From Planosporangium sp963837285 (GTDB lineage: Bacteria > Actinomycetota > Actinomycetes > Mycobacteriales > Micromonosporaceae), in NCBI GenBank assembly GCA_963837285.1, contig CAWIMS010000006.1, positions 1,473,897 to 1,537,896 on the forward strand: DNA of 64,000 bases, in the 5' to 3' direction. Made by a program: the position numbers and the translations under genes. Under the pieces are notes generated by a model. That model was not told where the DNA came from. It searched no databases and saw only the letters and a program-made list of their open reading frames with translations. Every line of letters begins with the position of its first letter. Position 1 is the first letter of the stretch. Shown one piece after another: positions 34,513-43,177 of the stretch.

Positions 34513-36027
34513 TCAGTCGCAGTCGTCGAGCGTGATGATCGCCGCGCTACCGGCGGCGACGGTGAGGTTCACGGTGCCGTGGCTGACCCGTACCTTGTCG
34601 GCGCGGCCCGGGCGCAGGTGACCCTTCCGGTCCACGGTGGACCCCTGGACCGCCACGCTGTCCGCGCTCGCCAGCGACGAGCCGGTCAGGCGCAGGACCG
34701 AGCCACTGCCGGACGCGCCCTTGACCGCGATGCTGACCGGGACCGGGCCGCCCGCGGTCTCGTCCTTCTCGATCACCGCGATCCGCAGGTGCCCGTCCCG
34801 GCCACGGACCGCGTACGCGGTGACGTTGTGGTCGGTGGACACGGTGACCGGCAGGAACTGTCCGGTACCCATCCGGGTCGCCATGTAGAGCCCGTAGTAC
34901 TCCGGCGCCACGGTGTAGATCTTCGCGGCCGCGTCCGCCGCGTTGGCCGCGCAGATCGGCGTGTACCGCTGGAACTTGCCGTTGAACAGCGGCGCCCCAC
35001 AGACGCCGAACCCGCCGTGCATGTTGACCCCGCCGAAGCCGGCCTGCGCCAGCACCATGTTGTAGTCGAACGCCCACAGCGCCGACGCGTACACGTCGCT
35101 GACCCCGGCGATGCCGCCGCCGACCGCCGAGTTGGTCTCGTCGAGCCGGATCGGCAGGTGTACGGACTGCGCGGCGGCGAGCTGCGGCGCGACGTCGGCC
35201 AGTTCCTTGTCGTGGATCCGCGGGGACAGCAGCTGGGTGATGGTCGTGGCCCCGGTGTAGTTGTGCACGGTCAGCATGTTGATCCGGCTGGCCTCGGCCT
35301 GGGCGAACTGGCTGAACCAGGTGGCCGTGCCGGTCGGCCCGCTCAGGTCCGGGGCGGCGATCCGGTTGCTGCCGACCAGGCTCGCACACGCCTCCCAGTC
35401 CGCCTTGTGCTCGGCGAAGCCGTACGGCGAGGGCCGGTAGCCGTTGCTGGCGTAGTGGTTGGGCTCGTTGCCGCACTCCGCGCCGGACAGCCGCGAACCG
35501 AGGATCGACAGCAGGCTGTGCGCCTCGTCGGCGGCCAACGCCGGGTCATAGTGCGCGAGGTTGATGCCGACCTCGGCCTTCCAGCCGGTGGCCCGCAGGA
35601 ACCCGTCGAGCCGCTGGATGTCGGCCGGCCGCACCACGTCGGCGGTCCAGGACGGCAGCGGGTTGGGCACCTGCTGACCCGCCGGTACCCACAGCGTGTC
35701 CCGGTCGAGCTGGTTGCCCGCGATGCGCACGTTGCTGCGGCCGAGCGTCTGGTACAGGGCGATCAGGTTGCCCTTGTGCGGGTCGAAGTTGCCGGTGCAG
35801 TCGCCGGTGGTGCACAGCGCCGACAGCTCCCGCATCTCGTACGACAGACCGACGAAGTCGGACGGCAGACTGCCGAACGGGTGTGCGCGGTCGACCGCGA
35901 TGGTGGTGCGCGGGGTGTCCGCTGCCGTGGCTTGTCCCGCGATCACCTGACCGCCGGCTATCACGAGTGCGACGGCCGCTGCGGCCGCGGCTAACCTTCC
36001 CAGTCGTCGTGTACCGGTTCTGCCCAT
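34513..36027 (-). CDS. Secreted GH79-like glycoside hydrolase
   Basis: The 504-residue product starts at the ATG at 36027 (GAGGAG seven bases upstream) and has a Sec signal (to about residue 36). The acid/base motif ECGNEPNHY (Glu near 188) and nucleophile motif RLDETNS (Glu near 297) are those of clan GH-A enzymes. The surrounding FVGLSYEM and NGKFQRYTPICA fit family GH79 (beta-glucuronidase/heparanase-like). A C-terminal beta-domain (from about 400) completes the fold. It is exported and should cleave uronic-acid-containing glycans. Confidence 0.82.
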   Translation of the reverse strand: MGRTGTRRLGRLAAAAAAVALVIAGGQVIAGQATAADTPRTTIAVDRAHPFGSLPSDFVGLSYEMRELSALCTTGDCTGNFDPHKGNLIALYQTLGRSNVRIAGNQLDRDTLWVPAGQQVPNPLPSWTADVVRPADIQRLDGFLRATGWKAEVGINLAHYDPALAADEAHSLLSILGSRLSGAECGNEPNHYASNGYRPSPYGFAEHKADWEACASLVGSNRIAAPDLSGPTGTATWFSQFAQAEASRINMLTVHNYTGATTITQLLSPRIHDKELADVAPQLAAAQSVHLPIRLDETNSAVGGGIAGVSDVYASALWAFDYNMVLAQAGFGGVNMHGGFGVCGAPLFNGKFQRYTPICAANAADAAAKIYTVAPEYYGLYMATRMGTGQFLPVTVSTDHNVTAYAVRGRDGHLRIAVIEKDETAGGPVPVSIAVKGASGSGSVLRLTGSSLASADSVAVQGSTVDRKGHLRPGRADKVRVSHGTVNLTVAAGSAAIITLDDCD

Positions 36028-36135
36028 GGTTATGCTCCTCATCGATCTACTCCACCGATCACCTCACTCAATACGAATGACCCCCGTCGATGGAACCGCA
36101 GATCCCGGGACACGGACACGGATCCCGCCGGGCGG

Positions 36136-37671
36136 TCAGTCGAACCGAAGTTCCTCGCTGCGGCGCGGCATCAGCAGCAGCGCGCCGACGAGGAGCACGG
36201 CGAGGACGGCCAGGCCGAGGAAGACGTGGTGGGTCGCCTGGTACAGCGCGGTACGGATGTACCCGGCGACGGCCGGCTGGGTCGACGGGTGGCGTCCACC
36301 GAGGACGAGACTGGTGGTGTCCACGCTGCGGGGTAGCCGCCCGGCCAGCGTGGCGGGCGGGTGGGTCAGCCGGTGGGCGAGGGTGGCGTTGGCGATGGCG
36401 CCGAAGACACCGGCGCCGATGGCGCTGCCGAGCGAGCGGCTGAACATGTTCGCCCCGGTGACCACGCCCCGGCGGTCCCACCCGACCACCGACTGGACGG
36501 CGACCACGGTCGGGCTCGCGGTGAGGCCGAGCCCGATGCCGAGGACGAACGCCGCCGTCGCGGCGGCCAGTACCGAGGAGTCCTGGCGGAGCAGGGCCGC
36601 CAGTACGGTGCCGCCGATGACGAACACGGTGCCGATGAGGGCGGTGTCCCGGAATCCGATCCGCAGGTAGATCCGACCGGCGACGCTGGCGGCCAGTGGC
36701 CAGCCGACGGTGAGCGCGGCCAGGGCGAAGCCGGCGACCACGGCGCTCGTGCCGAGTACCCCCTGGGCGTAGGCGGGCAGGTACGAGCTGAGCCCGATCA
36801 GGAGGGCGCCCACGATGAGTGCGGTGAGGTTGCCGCCGGCCAGGGTACGCCGGCTGACCACCCACAGCGGCAGTACCGGCTCGGCGGCGCGGCGCTCGAC
36901 GGCGACGAACACGGCGAGCAGGGCGAGACCGACCGCGAAGATCCCCAGGCTCGTGGCCGACAGCCACGGCCAGGCCACCCCGCCTTCCAGCAGGCCGAGG
37001 ATGACCAGCGAGAAGCCGCCGGTCAGCACCGCCGCGCCGGCATAGTCCATCCGGTGGGTACTGCGGGCGACCCGCTCCTGGAAGTGTCGGGCCAGCGCCC
37101 ACACCGCCACCGCGCCGAGCGGAAGGTTCACGAAGAAGATCCAGCGCCAGGACAGGTACTCGGAGAACACCCCGCCGAGGGTGGGCCCGACCACCGCGCT
37201 GATGCCCCACACACTGGCCAGGTAGCCCTGGACCCGGGCCCGCTCCTCGACCGAGTACAGGTCGCCGACGATGGTCACGCTGATCGGCTGGACCGCGCCG
37301 GCCCCGACGCCCTGGACCGCGCGGGCCACGATCAACGCCGGCATGCTCCACGCCACCCCGCACAGCACCGAACCGAGCAGGAACAGCGCGATCCCGAAGA
37401 ACAGCACCGGGCGGCGACCCAGCGAGTCGGCGAACTTGCCGTACAGCGGCACGGTGACCGCCTGGGTGAGCAGGTAGATCGAGAACAGCCACGGGAACTG
37501 CGAGAACCCGCCCAGGTCACGGACGATGGACGGGACCGCCGTGGCGATGATCGTCGAGTCCAGGGCAACCAGGCCGGTGCTGAGCATGACGGCCGCCAGG
37601 ACCGGCCCCCGGTCGGACCGGAAGCCGACGCCGGCCGTGGCCGCGCGACCGGCCGCCGATGTGGTCGGCAT
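36136..37671 (-). CDS. DHA2-type MFS drug exporter
   Basis: A 511-residue pump with about fourteen helices. Motif A is GKFADSLGRRPVLFF and motif C is GISAVVGPTLGGVFSEYLSW. The motif D-like LDSTIIATAVPSI lies in helix 1. The ATG at 37671 follows AGAGGT. It is typical of EmrB/QacA-like multidrug exporters. No regulator gene lies beside it, unlike the second DHA2 pump at 49441. Confidence 0.9.
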   Translation of the reverse strand: MPTTSAAGRAATAGVGFRSDRGPVLAAVMLSTGLVALDSTIIATAVPSIVRDLGGFSQFPWLFSIYLLTQAVTVPLYGKFADSLGRRPVLFFGIALFLLGSVLCGVAWSMPALIVARAVQGVGAGAVQPISVTIVGDLYSVEERARVQGYLASVWGISAVVGPTLGGVFSEYLSWRWIFFVNLPLGAVAVWALARHFQERVARSTHRMDYAGAAVLTGGFSLVILGLLEGGVAWPWLSATSLGIFAVGLALLAVFVAVERRAAEPVLPLWVVSRRTLAGGNLTALIVGALLIGLSSYLPAYAQGVLGTSAVVAGFALAALTVGWPLAASVAGRIYLRIGFRDTALIGTVFVIGGTVLAALLRQDSSVLAAATAAFVLGIGLGLTASPTVVAVQSVVGWDRRGVVTGANMFSRSLGSAIGAGVFGAIANATLAHRLTHPPATLAGRLPRSVDTTSLVLGGRHPSTQPAVAGYIRTALYQATHHVFLGLAVLAVLLVGALLLMPRRSEELRFD

Positions 37672-37766
37672 GAAGACCTCTTTCGCGCTCGCGATTGCGA
37701 CGCTTGAGATCAACTGCCGGCCGCTACCCGGAATTCCCCGTCGGGCGTGTCGTCAGCGGGCCGCCG

Positions 37767-38180
37767 TCACCCGACCGTGAGATCGAGGCCGGTCGAGGTA
37801 CCGATCGGATCGCTGCTGAGCGTTATCGCGGTGACGGTCGCCGCGACCGTGCCGGCCTGACTGGACGGCGCGGCGGTCAGGGTCAGCGTGGACGTGCCGG
37901 ACAGCCGCGGCTGCGGCGGCGAGAAGCTGGCGGTGACCCCGGCGGGCAGGCCGGTGACGCTCAGGTCGACCCGGTAGTGGTCGAGGCGGTGGTTGGCACG
38001 GAACGAGATCTTGATCTTCGTGGCGTCGCCGGCGCGGACCGTCGCCGACGCCGGGCTGAGACACATCGTGTAGTAGGAGGTGTCCGCGGCGGACGCGGGC
38101 GCGACGGCGACCGCGGTGGTCGCCACGGTCGAGACGGCGGTGGCGACGAGCACGCCGAGCAGGCTGCGCCGGTACATCAT
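37767..38180 (-). CDS. Small secreted Ig-like protein
   Basis: The 137-residue product has a signal peptide (LLGVLVATAVSTVATTAVAV, cut near APASA) and a mature beta-rich domain (ISFRANHRLDHYRVDLSVTG, LPAGVTASFSPPQ, STLTLTAAPSSQAGTVAATV). This pattern is like the Ig-like repeats of secreted peptidases and chitinases. It stands alone with no enzyme domain, so it may be a binding module. GGAGG precedes the ATG; a second ATG follows directly. Confidence 0.65.
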   Translation of the reverse strand: MMYRRSLLGVLVATAVSTVATTAVAVAPASAADTSYYTMCLSPASATVRAGDATKIKISFRANHRLDHYRVDLSVTGLPAGVTASFSPPQPRLSGTSTLTLTAAPSSQAGTVAATVTAITLSSDPIGTSTGLDLTVG

Positions 38181-38356
38181 GATGGTCCTCCAGCGACCGG
38201 AGACTTTTCCGCCATGCTGTCCGCCGCCGCTGAAACGGCGCTGGCATGCCGCTGGAACGCCCCCTCCCTCGCCGCCCCCTCCATCGGCGAGGACCGGCGA
38301 ACTTGTCGTACGGGGCGGCCATCATGGGGGGCTCGTCGACAAGGGAGAAGACACTG

Positions 38357-39073
38357 ATGATCGGTACGTTGCGTAGCGTCGTCCTGGACGCGCCCGATAT
38401 CGTCGGGCTCGCGCGGTTCTACCGTGACCTCGCGGGCTGGACGCAGGCCGACGCCGACGACGATTGGATCACGCTGACCACCGACGACGGGTGGCGGATC
38501 GCCTTCCAGCTCGCGCCGGACCACGTTCCGCCGCAATGGCCCGACCAGGCCCATCCGCAGCAGGCGCACCTCGACCTGCGGGTGCCCGACCTCGACGCCA
38601 GGACCGCGCGGGCCGTCGAGCTCGGCGCCAGCGTGCTGCGCCGCAACGAGACGTGGCACACGCTGGCCGACCCGGCCGGGCACCCGTTCGATCTCTGCCT
38701 CAACGCCGACAACCCGAAGACCACGCTGATGGGTGTCATGCTCGACTGCCCGGATGCCAAGGTGCTGAGCGCGTTCTACGCCGACCTGCTCGGCAAGCCG
38801 GTCACCTATGAGGCTGACGGCGTGGCCATGATCGGTAACGACGGCGAGCACCCGGTGCTGTTCCAGCAGGTCGCGGACTACACGGCACCCCGCTGGCCGG
38901 ACCCGGCCTATCCGCAGCAGTTCCACCTCGACGTGCGCGTGGACGACATCGAGGAGGCGGAGCGGCAGACGCTCGCCATCGGGGCCACCCGCCTGCCCGG
39001 CGACGGTCCCAACTGGAGGGTCTACGCCGATCCCGCCGGCAAGCCGTTCTGCCTGACCTGGACTGTGGACTAG
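38357..39073 (+). CDS. Two-domain VOC protein
   Basis: The 238-residue product holds two VOC halves. The first runs from SVVLDAPDIVGLARFYRDLA to LADPAGHPFDLCL; the second runs from GVMLDCPDAKVLSAFYADLL to YADPAGKPFCLTW. The ATG at 38357 follows AAGGGAG. Tandem halves can form one complete binding site within a chain. It may act in drug binding or a small-molecule reaction. It ends 4 bases into the convergent GGDEF gene. Confidence 0.85.
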   Translation: MIGTLRSVVLDAPDIVGLARFYRDLAGWTQADADDDWITLTTDDGWRIAFQLAPDHVPPQWPDQAHPQQAHLDLRVPDLDARTARAVELGASVLRRNETWHTLADPAGHPFDLCLNADNPKTTLMGVMLDCPDAKVLSAFYADLLGKPVTYEADGVAMIGNDGEHPVLFQQVADYTAPRWPDPAYPQQFHLDVRVDDIEEAERQTLAIGATRLPGDGPNWRVYADPAGKPFCLTWTVD

Positions 39074-39822
39074 AGCGCGACGTCCTTGACCGGCCGGCGC
39101 GTCGTCCGGCCGGGAATCAGCGCCAGCTCGACAATCCGTGCGGATCGGGATCCCTTGGTCCCGGTCCGCACGGCCGACCGGATGCCGGTGGCAGCGTCAC
39201 AGTCCCAGGTGACGTAGCCGCCGCCGGTGGACTTCGCCCGATACATCGCCAGGTCGGCGCGGCGTAGCAACTCCTCGACCGGCACCTCGGGGTGCGCCGG
39301 AGCGACCCCGATCGAGGCGGTCACGTGGACGGTGTGGCCGATCACCGCCATCGGCTCGGCGATCGACGCCGACAGCGCCACGATCGCGGGCCGCCACCAT
39401 TCCGCGGCCGGCTCCCGATCAGGGCTGGTCAGGATCACGGTGAACTCGTCGCCACCGAACCTGGCCACCAGGTCGTCACCAGCGCACCCGGCGAGCCGGT
39501 CGGCGACGGTACGCAGGACCTGGTCGCCCGCTTCGTGACCGAGCGTGTCGTTGATCGGCTTGAAGCCGTTGAGGTCCACAATGATCACGACGGCCGGCCG
39601 GGTGCCGTGCACAAGGGACGGCGCGAGCGTGGAGAAGAGTCGCCGGTTCGCGAGACCGGTCAGGTCGTCGTGGCCCACCGCCCACCACAGCGCCGCGCGT
39701 TCGGCCCGCAGCCAGGCCACCTGCTCCTGAAGCCGGATCAGTTCGACCTCAGGTGATTCGGGGGAGTCGGCACGCTGTCGCAGGGCAGGACTGATCATGA
39801 CAGCAGGGCGGAGGACGTCCAT
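39070..39822 (-). CDS. Diguanylate cyclase (GGDEF domain)
   Basis: A 250-residue protein. A short N-terminal coiled-coil region (EVELIRLQEQVAWLRAERAA) precedes a GGDEF domain with HDDLTGLANRR, the metal-binding IIVDLNGFKPIND and an intact active site RFGGDEF (about 121). No RxxD inhibitory site is present just before it. There is no membrane span or sensor domain, so it is a soluble enzyme making cyclic di-GMP, probably controlled through the coiled coil. Confidence 0.88.
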   Translation of the reverse strand: MDVLRPAVMISPALRQRADSPESPEVELIRLQEQVAWLRAERAALWWAVGHDDLTGLANRRLFSTLAPSLVHGTRPAVVIIVDLNGFKPINDTLGHEAGDQVLRTVADRLAGCAGDDLVARFGGDEFTVILTSPDREPAAEWWRPAIVALSASIAEPMAVIGHTVHVTASIGVAPAHPEVPVEELLRRADLAMYRAKSTGGGYVTWDCDAATGIRSAVRTGTKGSRSARIVELALIPGRTTRRPVKDVAL

Positions 39823-39940
39823 GGCCCTTCTTTCACGGCTGCGGCCGACTGTGCACGGTGGTCGGCTGGCCGGGAGGAAGTGCCTACCACCGTGTTGTCG
39901 CGTCGACCAGCATGGCAGCCCGCCGATAATTCGTGCAAGA

Positions 39941-40024
39941 TTTCACGACGATGTTTTACTCTCCTGACATCGTGCACGGGGACCGGTTTCGATTACGCTG
40001 AGTCCTCAGAATTTCGTCGTGAAA
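39941..40024. promoter_or_regulatory. Inverted repeat upstream of the DUF397 gene
   Basis: TTTCACGACGA (39941-39951) is perfectly complemented by TCGTCGTGAAA (40014-40024). The region between is unusually AT-rich for this window and holds TCGTGCA twice (39931, 39970). It lies 85 bases before the DUF397 gene and could be a regulator-binding region. The rest of the gap 39823-40108 shows no gene. Confidence 0.4.
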
Positions 40025-40108
40025 GATTGCCACCGCTCGCCGAGGTCGCCGTTACCCGCCGCGTCTTCGGCCTGACCAGCACAGACGCGATATCCGCAGG
40101 GGGTTCTG

Positions 40109-40315
40109 ATGAGCGGCGACACCGGCTGGATCATGTCCAGCAGATCTACCGGTAACGGTGGGAGCTGCGTACAGGCGCGGGCATACGCCGGCCTGATCGA
40201 GGTTCGTAACAGCAAGCAGCCGGACGCCGGCACCGTCCGGTTCACCACGGAAGAATGGGACTCGTTCCTGGACGGGGCCAAAAAGGGCGAGTTCGATCAG
40301 CTACTCGCTGGTTGA
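40109..40315 (+). CDS. DUF397 protein
   Basis: A complete 68-residue DUF397 protein: WIMSSRSTGNGGSCVQARAY, then IEVRNSKQPDAGTVRFTTEE and WDSFLDGAKKGEFDQL. These small acidic proteins pair with XRE-DUF5753 regulators, probably as antagonists, in actinomycetes. Here the regulator gene lies on the opposite strand beyond a methyltransferase gene, and the two sets converge. This is an unusual arrangement for the family. Confidence 0.88.
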   Translation: MSGDTGWIMSSRSTGNGGSCVQARAYAGLIEVRNSKQPDAGTVRFTTEEWDSFLDGAKKGEFDQLLAG

Positions 40316-40321
40316 GCCGGG

Positions 40322-41179
40322 TTATCCCTTTCGGCCGACGCCGGCCCACGAGCCGTTGTGCCGCGGGTCGTCGGCCAGCTCGGTCGAACCGTCGGGCCGC
40401 CACTCCTGGAGCCAGACGACCCCCGGATCGAGCAGCTCGACGTCGCTGAAGAACCGCATGGTCTGCGCCCGGGTCCGCAGCATGCCGGGCGTCGCGGTCT
40501 TCCCCGTGTAGATCCGGTCGGCGACCTTGAGCTGATCGGTGCGCGCGGCGGCCTTCACATGATCGGCCTCGGGAAGCGCGGTTTCCGGAAGGTAGGTTTC
40601 GGCGGCCGCGTGTGACACCACGAGAAAGCTGCCCGGCGCCAGCGCACCGACCAGTCGCGCGACCGCGTCGTAGGCCTGCGCGGGATCGGGTACGAAATGC
40701 AGCACGGCGACCAGGAGCAGGGCGACCGGCTGGTCGAGGTCCAACTGCCGGCGCACGGCGGGATGGCCGAGGATGTCCTGCGGGTTGCGGAGATCTCCCC
40801 GGATCGCGGTAGCCCGGTCGTTGCCCTCCAGGATCTCCAGGCTCTCGGCCACGGCGACCGGATCCATGTCCACATAGACCACGCGGGCGTCCGGTGCCAC
40901 CTCGTGGGCGATCTCGTGGACATTGCCGGCCGTCGGAATGCCCGACCCGATGTCGAGGAACTGCCGGACGCCGGCCTTCGTCAGCTCGCGCACGGCACGG
41001 CCGAGGAACGCCCGGTTGGCGCGCGACGCCGCCCGTACAAACGGGAACTGCACGATGAGTTCACGGGCCGCTTCCTGGTCGGCCGGGAAATTGTGGATGC
41101 CGCCGAGGATGTAGTCGTAGATCCGGGCGGCGGTCGCCGGCTTCGAGGCGGTGCCCTCCGTCGCGAACCCCATCGTCAT
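40322..41179 (-). CDS. SAM-dependent methyltransferase (Methyltransf_19/DUF574)
   Basis: The 285-residue product has the family start (AARIYDYILGGIHNFPADQE), the SAM motif FLDIGSGIPTAGNVHEIA and RVVYVDMDPVAV. It ends with VWLQEWRPDG, all typical of PF04672, a family widespread in actinomycetes and often next to XRE/DUF397 genes. The substrate is unknown. Its ATG overlaps the stop of the regulator (ATGA), so the two are translationally coupled. Confidence 0.88.
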   Translation of the reverse strand: MTMGFATEGTASKPATAARIYDYILGGIHNFPADQEAARELIVQFPFVRAASRANRAFLGRAVRELTKAGVRQFLDIGSGIPTAGNVHEIAHEVAPDARVVYVDMDPVAVAESLEILEGNDRATAIRGDLRNPQDILGHPAVRRQLDLDQPVALLLVAVLHFVPDPAQAYDAVARLVGALAPGSFLVVSHAAAETYLPETALPEADHVKAAARTDQLKVADRIYTGKTATPGMLRTRAQTMRFFSDVELLDPGVVWLQEWRPDGSTELADDPRHNGSWAGVGRKG

Positions 41180-41997
41180 CGGTACTCCTCCACGGGTATC
41201 GCATCCTTGCTGATCAGGCCGAAGATCCGCCGGTACTCGTCGACCTCGTCCGGCTCCTGCAGGTATAGCGCGCCGACGTGGGACTCCAGGTAGACCACGT
41301 CGGGGTCCTCGGGATCGTCGAAGTCGAGGATCCGGAACGCCCCGGCCATCGCGGCGTGCGCGCCCACCGACCACGGCAACACCTTGATCTGTACGTTGTC
41401 GCGCTGGCTGAGCTGGCGCAGGTGCTCGATCTGCGCCTTGAGGACCGCCTCGCCGCCGATCGGGCGGGTCACCGCGCCCTCGCCCAGGACGGTCGTCAAC
41501 TGGGGCGACGGCCGCCGGTTGTACAGCGTCTGCTGGCGTTGCAGGCGCAGCTTGACGTGCCGGTCGGCCGCCTCCGGATCGGGCGGCTGCTCGGCGGCGA
41601 ACACCGCCCGCGCGTACTGCTCGGTCTGCCACTCGCCCGGCACGAGCTCACCCTCGTAGCAGCAGATCCGGCTGGCGCTCGCCTCCAGCCCCACGTACAG
41701 CTTGAACCAGTCCGGGATCACCGGGTTGGCGTCCCACCACTCCTCCTGCGAAGTGCCCAGCGCCAACTCCGCCAGCGCGTCGGTGATGCTGGCGTCCGCC
41801 CCGTACAGCCAGCACAGCGCCCGCACGTTCGCGACGGTGACCGGCACCTTCCCGGTCTCGATGCGGTGCAGGGTCGGCTCGGAGATGCCCAGCCGGGCCT
41901 CGGCCACCTCGCGGCGACTCTTCCCACTCGCGATCCGCAACCGGGTCAGCCGCCGGCCCAACGCCCGACGCACGACCCGCAACCCGGTGACCGGCAC
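41176..41997 (-). CDS. XRE-family regulator with DUF5753
   Basis: The 273-residue protein has an N-terminal helix-turn-helix (LTRLRIASGKSRREVAEARL, GISEPTLHRIETGKV; about 16-60). A DUF5753 effector domain (from about 95) has YVGLEASASRICCYEGELVP, ARAVFAAEQPPDP, and NVQIKVLPWSVGAHAAMAGA. This is the standard actinobacterial type. Three GATCACC repeats stand just upstream (42027-42061) and may be its own operator. It heads an operon with the methyltransferase gene. Confidence 0.9.
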   Translation of the reverse strand: MPVTGLRVVRRALGRRLTRLRIASGKSRREVAEARLGISEPTLHRIETGKVPVTVANVRALCWLYGADASITDALAELALGTSQEEWWDANPVIPDWFKLYVGLEASASRICCYEGELVPGEWQTEQYARAVFAAEQPPDPEAADRHVKLRLQRQQTLYNRRPSPQLTTVLGEGAVTRPIGGEAVLKAQIEHLRQLSQRDNVQIKVLPWSVGAHAAMAGAFRILDFDDPEDPDVVYLESHVGALYLQEPDEVDEYRRIFGLISKDAIPVEEYR

Positions 41998-42026
41998 AAT
42001 CCACCTCCATCGCAGATCAGCATCCA

Positions 42027-42061
42027 GATCACCCGACAGCGATCACCGATGGCGATCACCC
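42027..42061. promoter_or_regulatory. Three GATCACC direct repeats, candidate operator
   Basis: GATCACC occurs at 42027, 42041 and 42054, i.e. at 14- and 13-base steps, within 64 bases of the XRE regulator start. Regular direct repeats in this place suggest an autoregulatory binding site. There is no experimental basis. Confidence 0.4.
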
Positions 42062-42186
42062 GCTTGCGATACCGTACAGCCAGGTACGCGTTGCCGACAG
42101 TAGTCGAAGCGATGCTCCGGGCATTTACCGGGGTCGGTCTCCTCGTAACCTGAGACGGTGGCGGCGAACCACTCCGGCATCCGGCC

Positions 42187-42569
42187 CTGTTGGAGCGCGA
42201 CCGGGAGCTCGACCTGCTGCGCGCCGGCACCGAAGGCGCATGGAACTGGCCCACCGCTGCGGCGCCGCGCCCCTGGCCGACCGGGCGCGCAGCGAGCTGA
42301 TCTCCACCGGCAGCCGCCCCCGACGGATCCCGCGTACCGGCGTCGACGCGCTGACCGCCGGCGGGCGCCGGGTCGCCCGGCTGGCCGCGGACGGCATGAC
42401 GAACCGGGAGATCGCCCAGGCGCTGTTCGTGACCGTGCGCACCGTCCAGGTACATCTCCAGCACGCGTACCAGAAGCTCGGCGTGGAATCGCGGGCCGAC
42501 CTGACCGGCGCGCCCGACGGTCCCCGGCCGGGACGCAACCGGCCCGGCGGGGGAGCCGTCAGCAGCTGA
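42187..42569 (+). pseudogene. Remnant of a LuxR-type (LAL) regulator, both ends only
   Basis: The first 20 codons read LLERDRELDLLRAGTEG, the usual start of a LuxR-family ATPase regulator. The frame then changes, and the sequence continues as the C-terminal LuxR DNA-binding domain (LTAGGRRVARLAADGMTNRE, IAQALFVTVRTVQVHLQHAY, QKLGVESRADL). The whole ATPase and TPR middle (probably over 700 residues) is gone. The HTH part alone still has an open frame from 42240, so a small HTH-only protein is possible but unlikely. Confidence 0.75.
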
Positions 42570-42576
42570 GCCGTCG

Positions 42577-43077
42577 CTAGCGGCGAAGCCGGATGGTGTA
42601 CCGCTCCTCGCCACCGCCGAGGTCGAGGCCGTCGGCGTCGCCGCTAGCGGTGCGGTAGGCGCCGGTACCGCCGGTGACCGCCAGCGCGAAGCCGAACTGC
42701 TCGCCCGGCTTCGGCGGGCGGTTCGGACCCACGGTGATGCCCTGCAGGGTGAGCTGTCCGTCCGGCAGCGCGAACGCGACCACCTGGGCGCAGGTCGCCG
42801 TCGTCGCGGTGACCTTGGCCATGACACAGGTCGACACCGACGTGCCGAACTCCGTCCCGTTGCGGTACACCGTGTCGGAGAAGACCAGTTGGTCGCCCAC
42901 ACTCGGTCCGGGCGCGCCCTGGTCGACGAAGGCGAACTGGTCGGTCCGGGTGGTCAGATTCAGCGTCGAGCCGCCACCGTGACCGGCCGCGGCCGGTCCG
43001 CCGGACGATGCAGCTGGTCCGCCGTACAGCGCGACGAGGCCGGCGGTCGCCACGGCCGCGATCAGCTTGGCGTGCAT
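42577..43077 (-). CDS. Secreted allene oxide cyclase-like barrel protein
   Basis: The 166-residue product starts at the ATG at 43077 behind AGGAGA and has a signal peptide (LIAAVATAGLVALYGGPAAS). The mature domain reads FVDQGAPGPSVGDQLVFSDT ... GITVGPNRPPKPGEQFGFAL, AVTGGTGAYRTASGDADGLD. This is the pattern of the AOC/dirigent-like barrel proteins common in Streptomyces and relatives. Their function is unknown. It is enclosed by two broken LuxR-type regulators. Confidence 0.75.
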   Translation of the reverse strand: MHAKLIAAVATAGLVALYGGPAASSGGPAAAGHGGGSTLNLTTRTDQFAFVDQGAPGPSVGDQLVFSDTVYRNGTEFGTSVSTCVMAKVTATTATCAQVVAFALPDGQLTLQGITVGPNRPPKPGEQFGFALAVTGGTGAYRTASGDADGLDLGGGEERYTIRLRR

Positions 43078-43177
43078 TGCGATCTCCTGTTCTGGACATT
43101 GGATGTCGTCGACACCGAGACTGCCTACTGTGTGTTTGGGACAGCTCCGTAGCGGCCACTGAGTTAAGCGAGCCGGG

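Noticed and set aside
34435..35994. Plus-strand frame opposite the GH79-like gene
   Set aside because: It starts inside the inverted repeat and has no domain. The minus-strand gene has both catalytic Glu motifs.
36361..37707. 448-codon plus-strand frame opposite the DHA2 pump
   Set aside because: Highly charged, repetitive Asp/Arg/Gly composition without motifs; shadow of the membrane protein gene.
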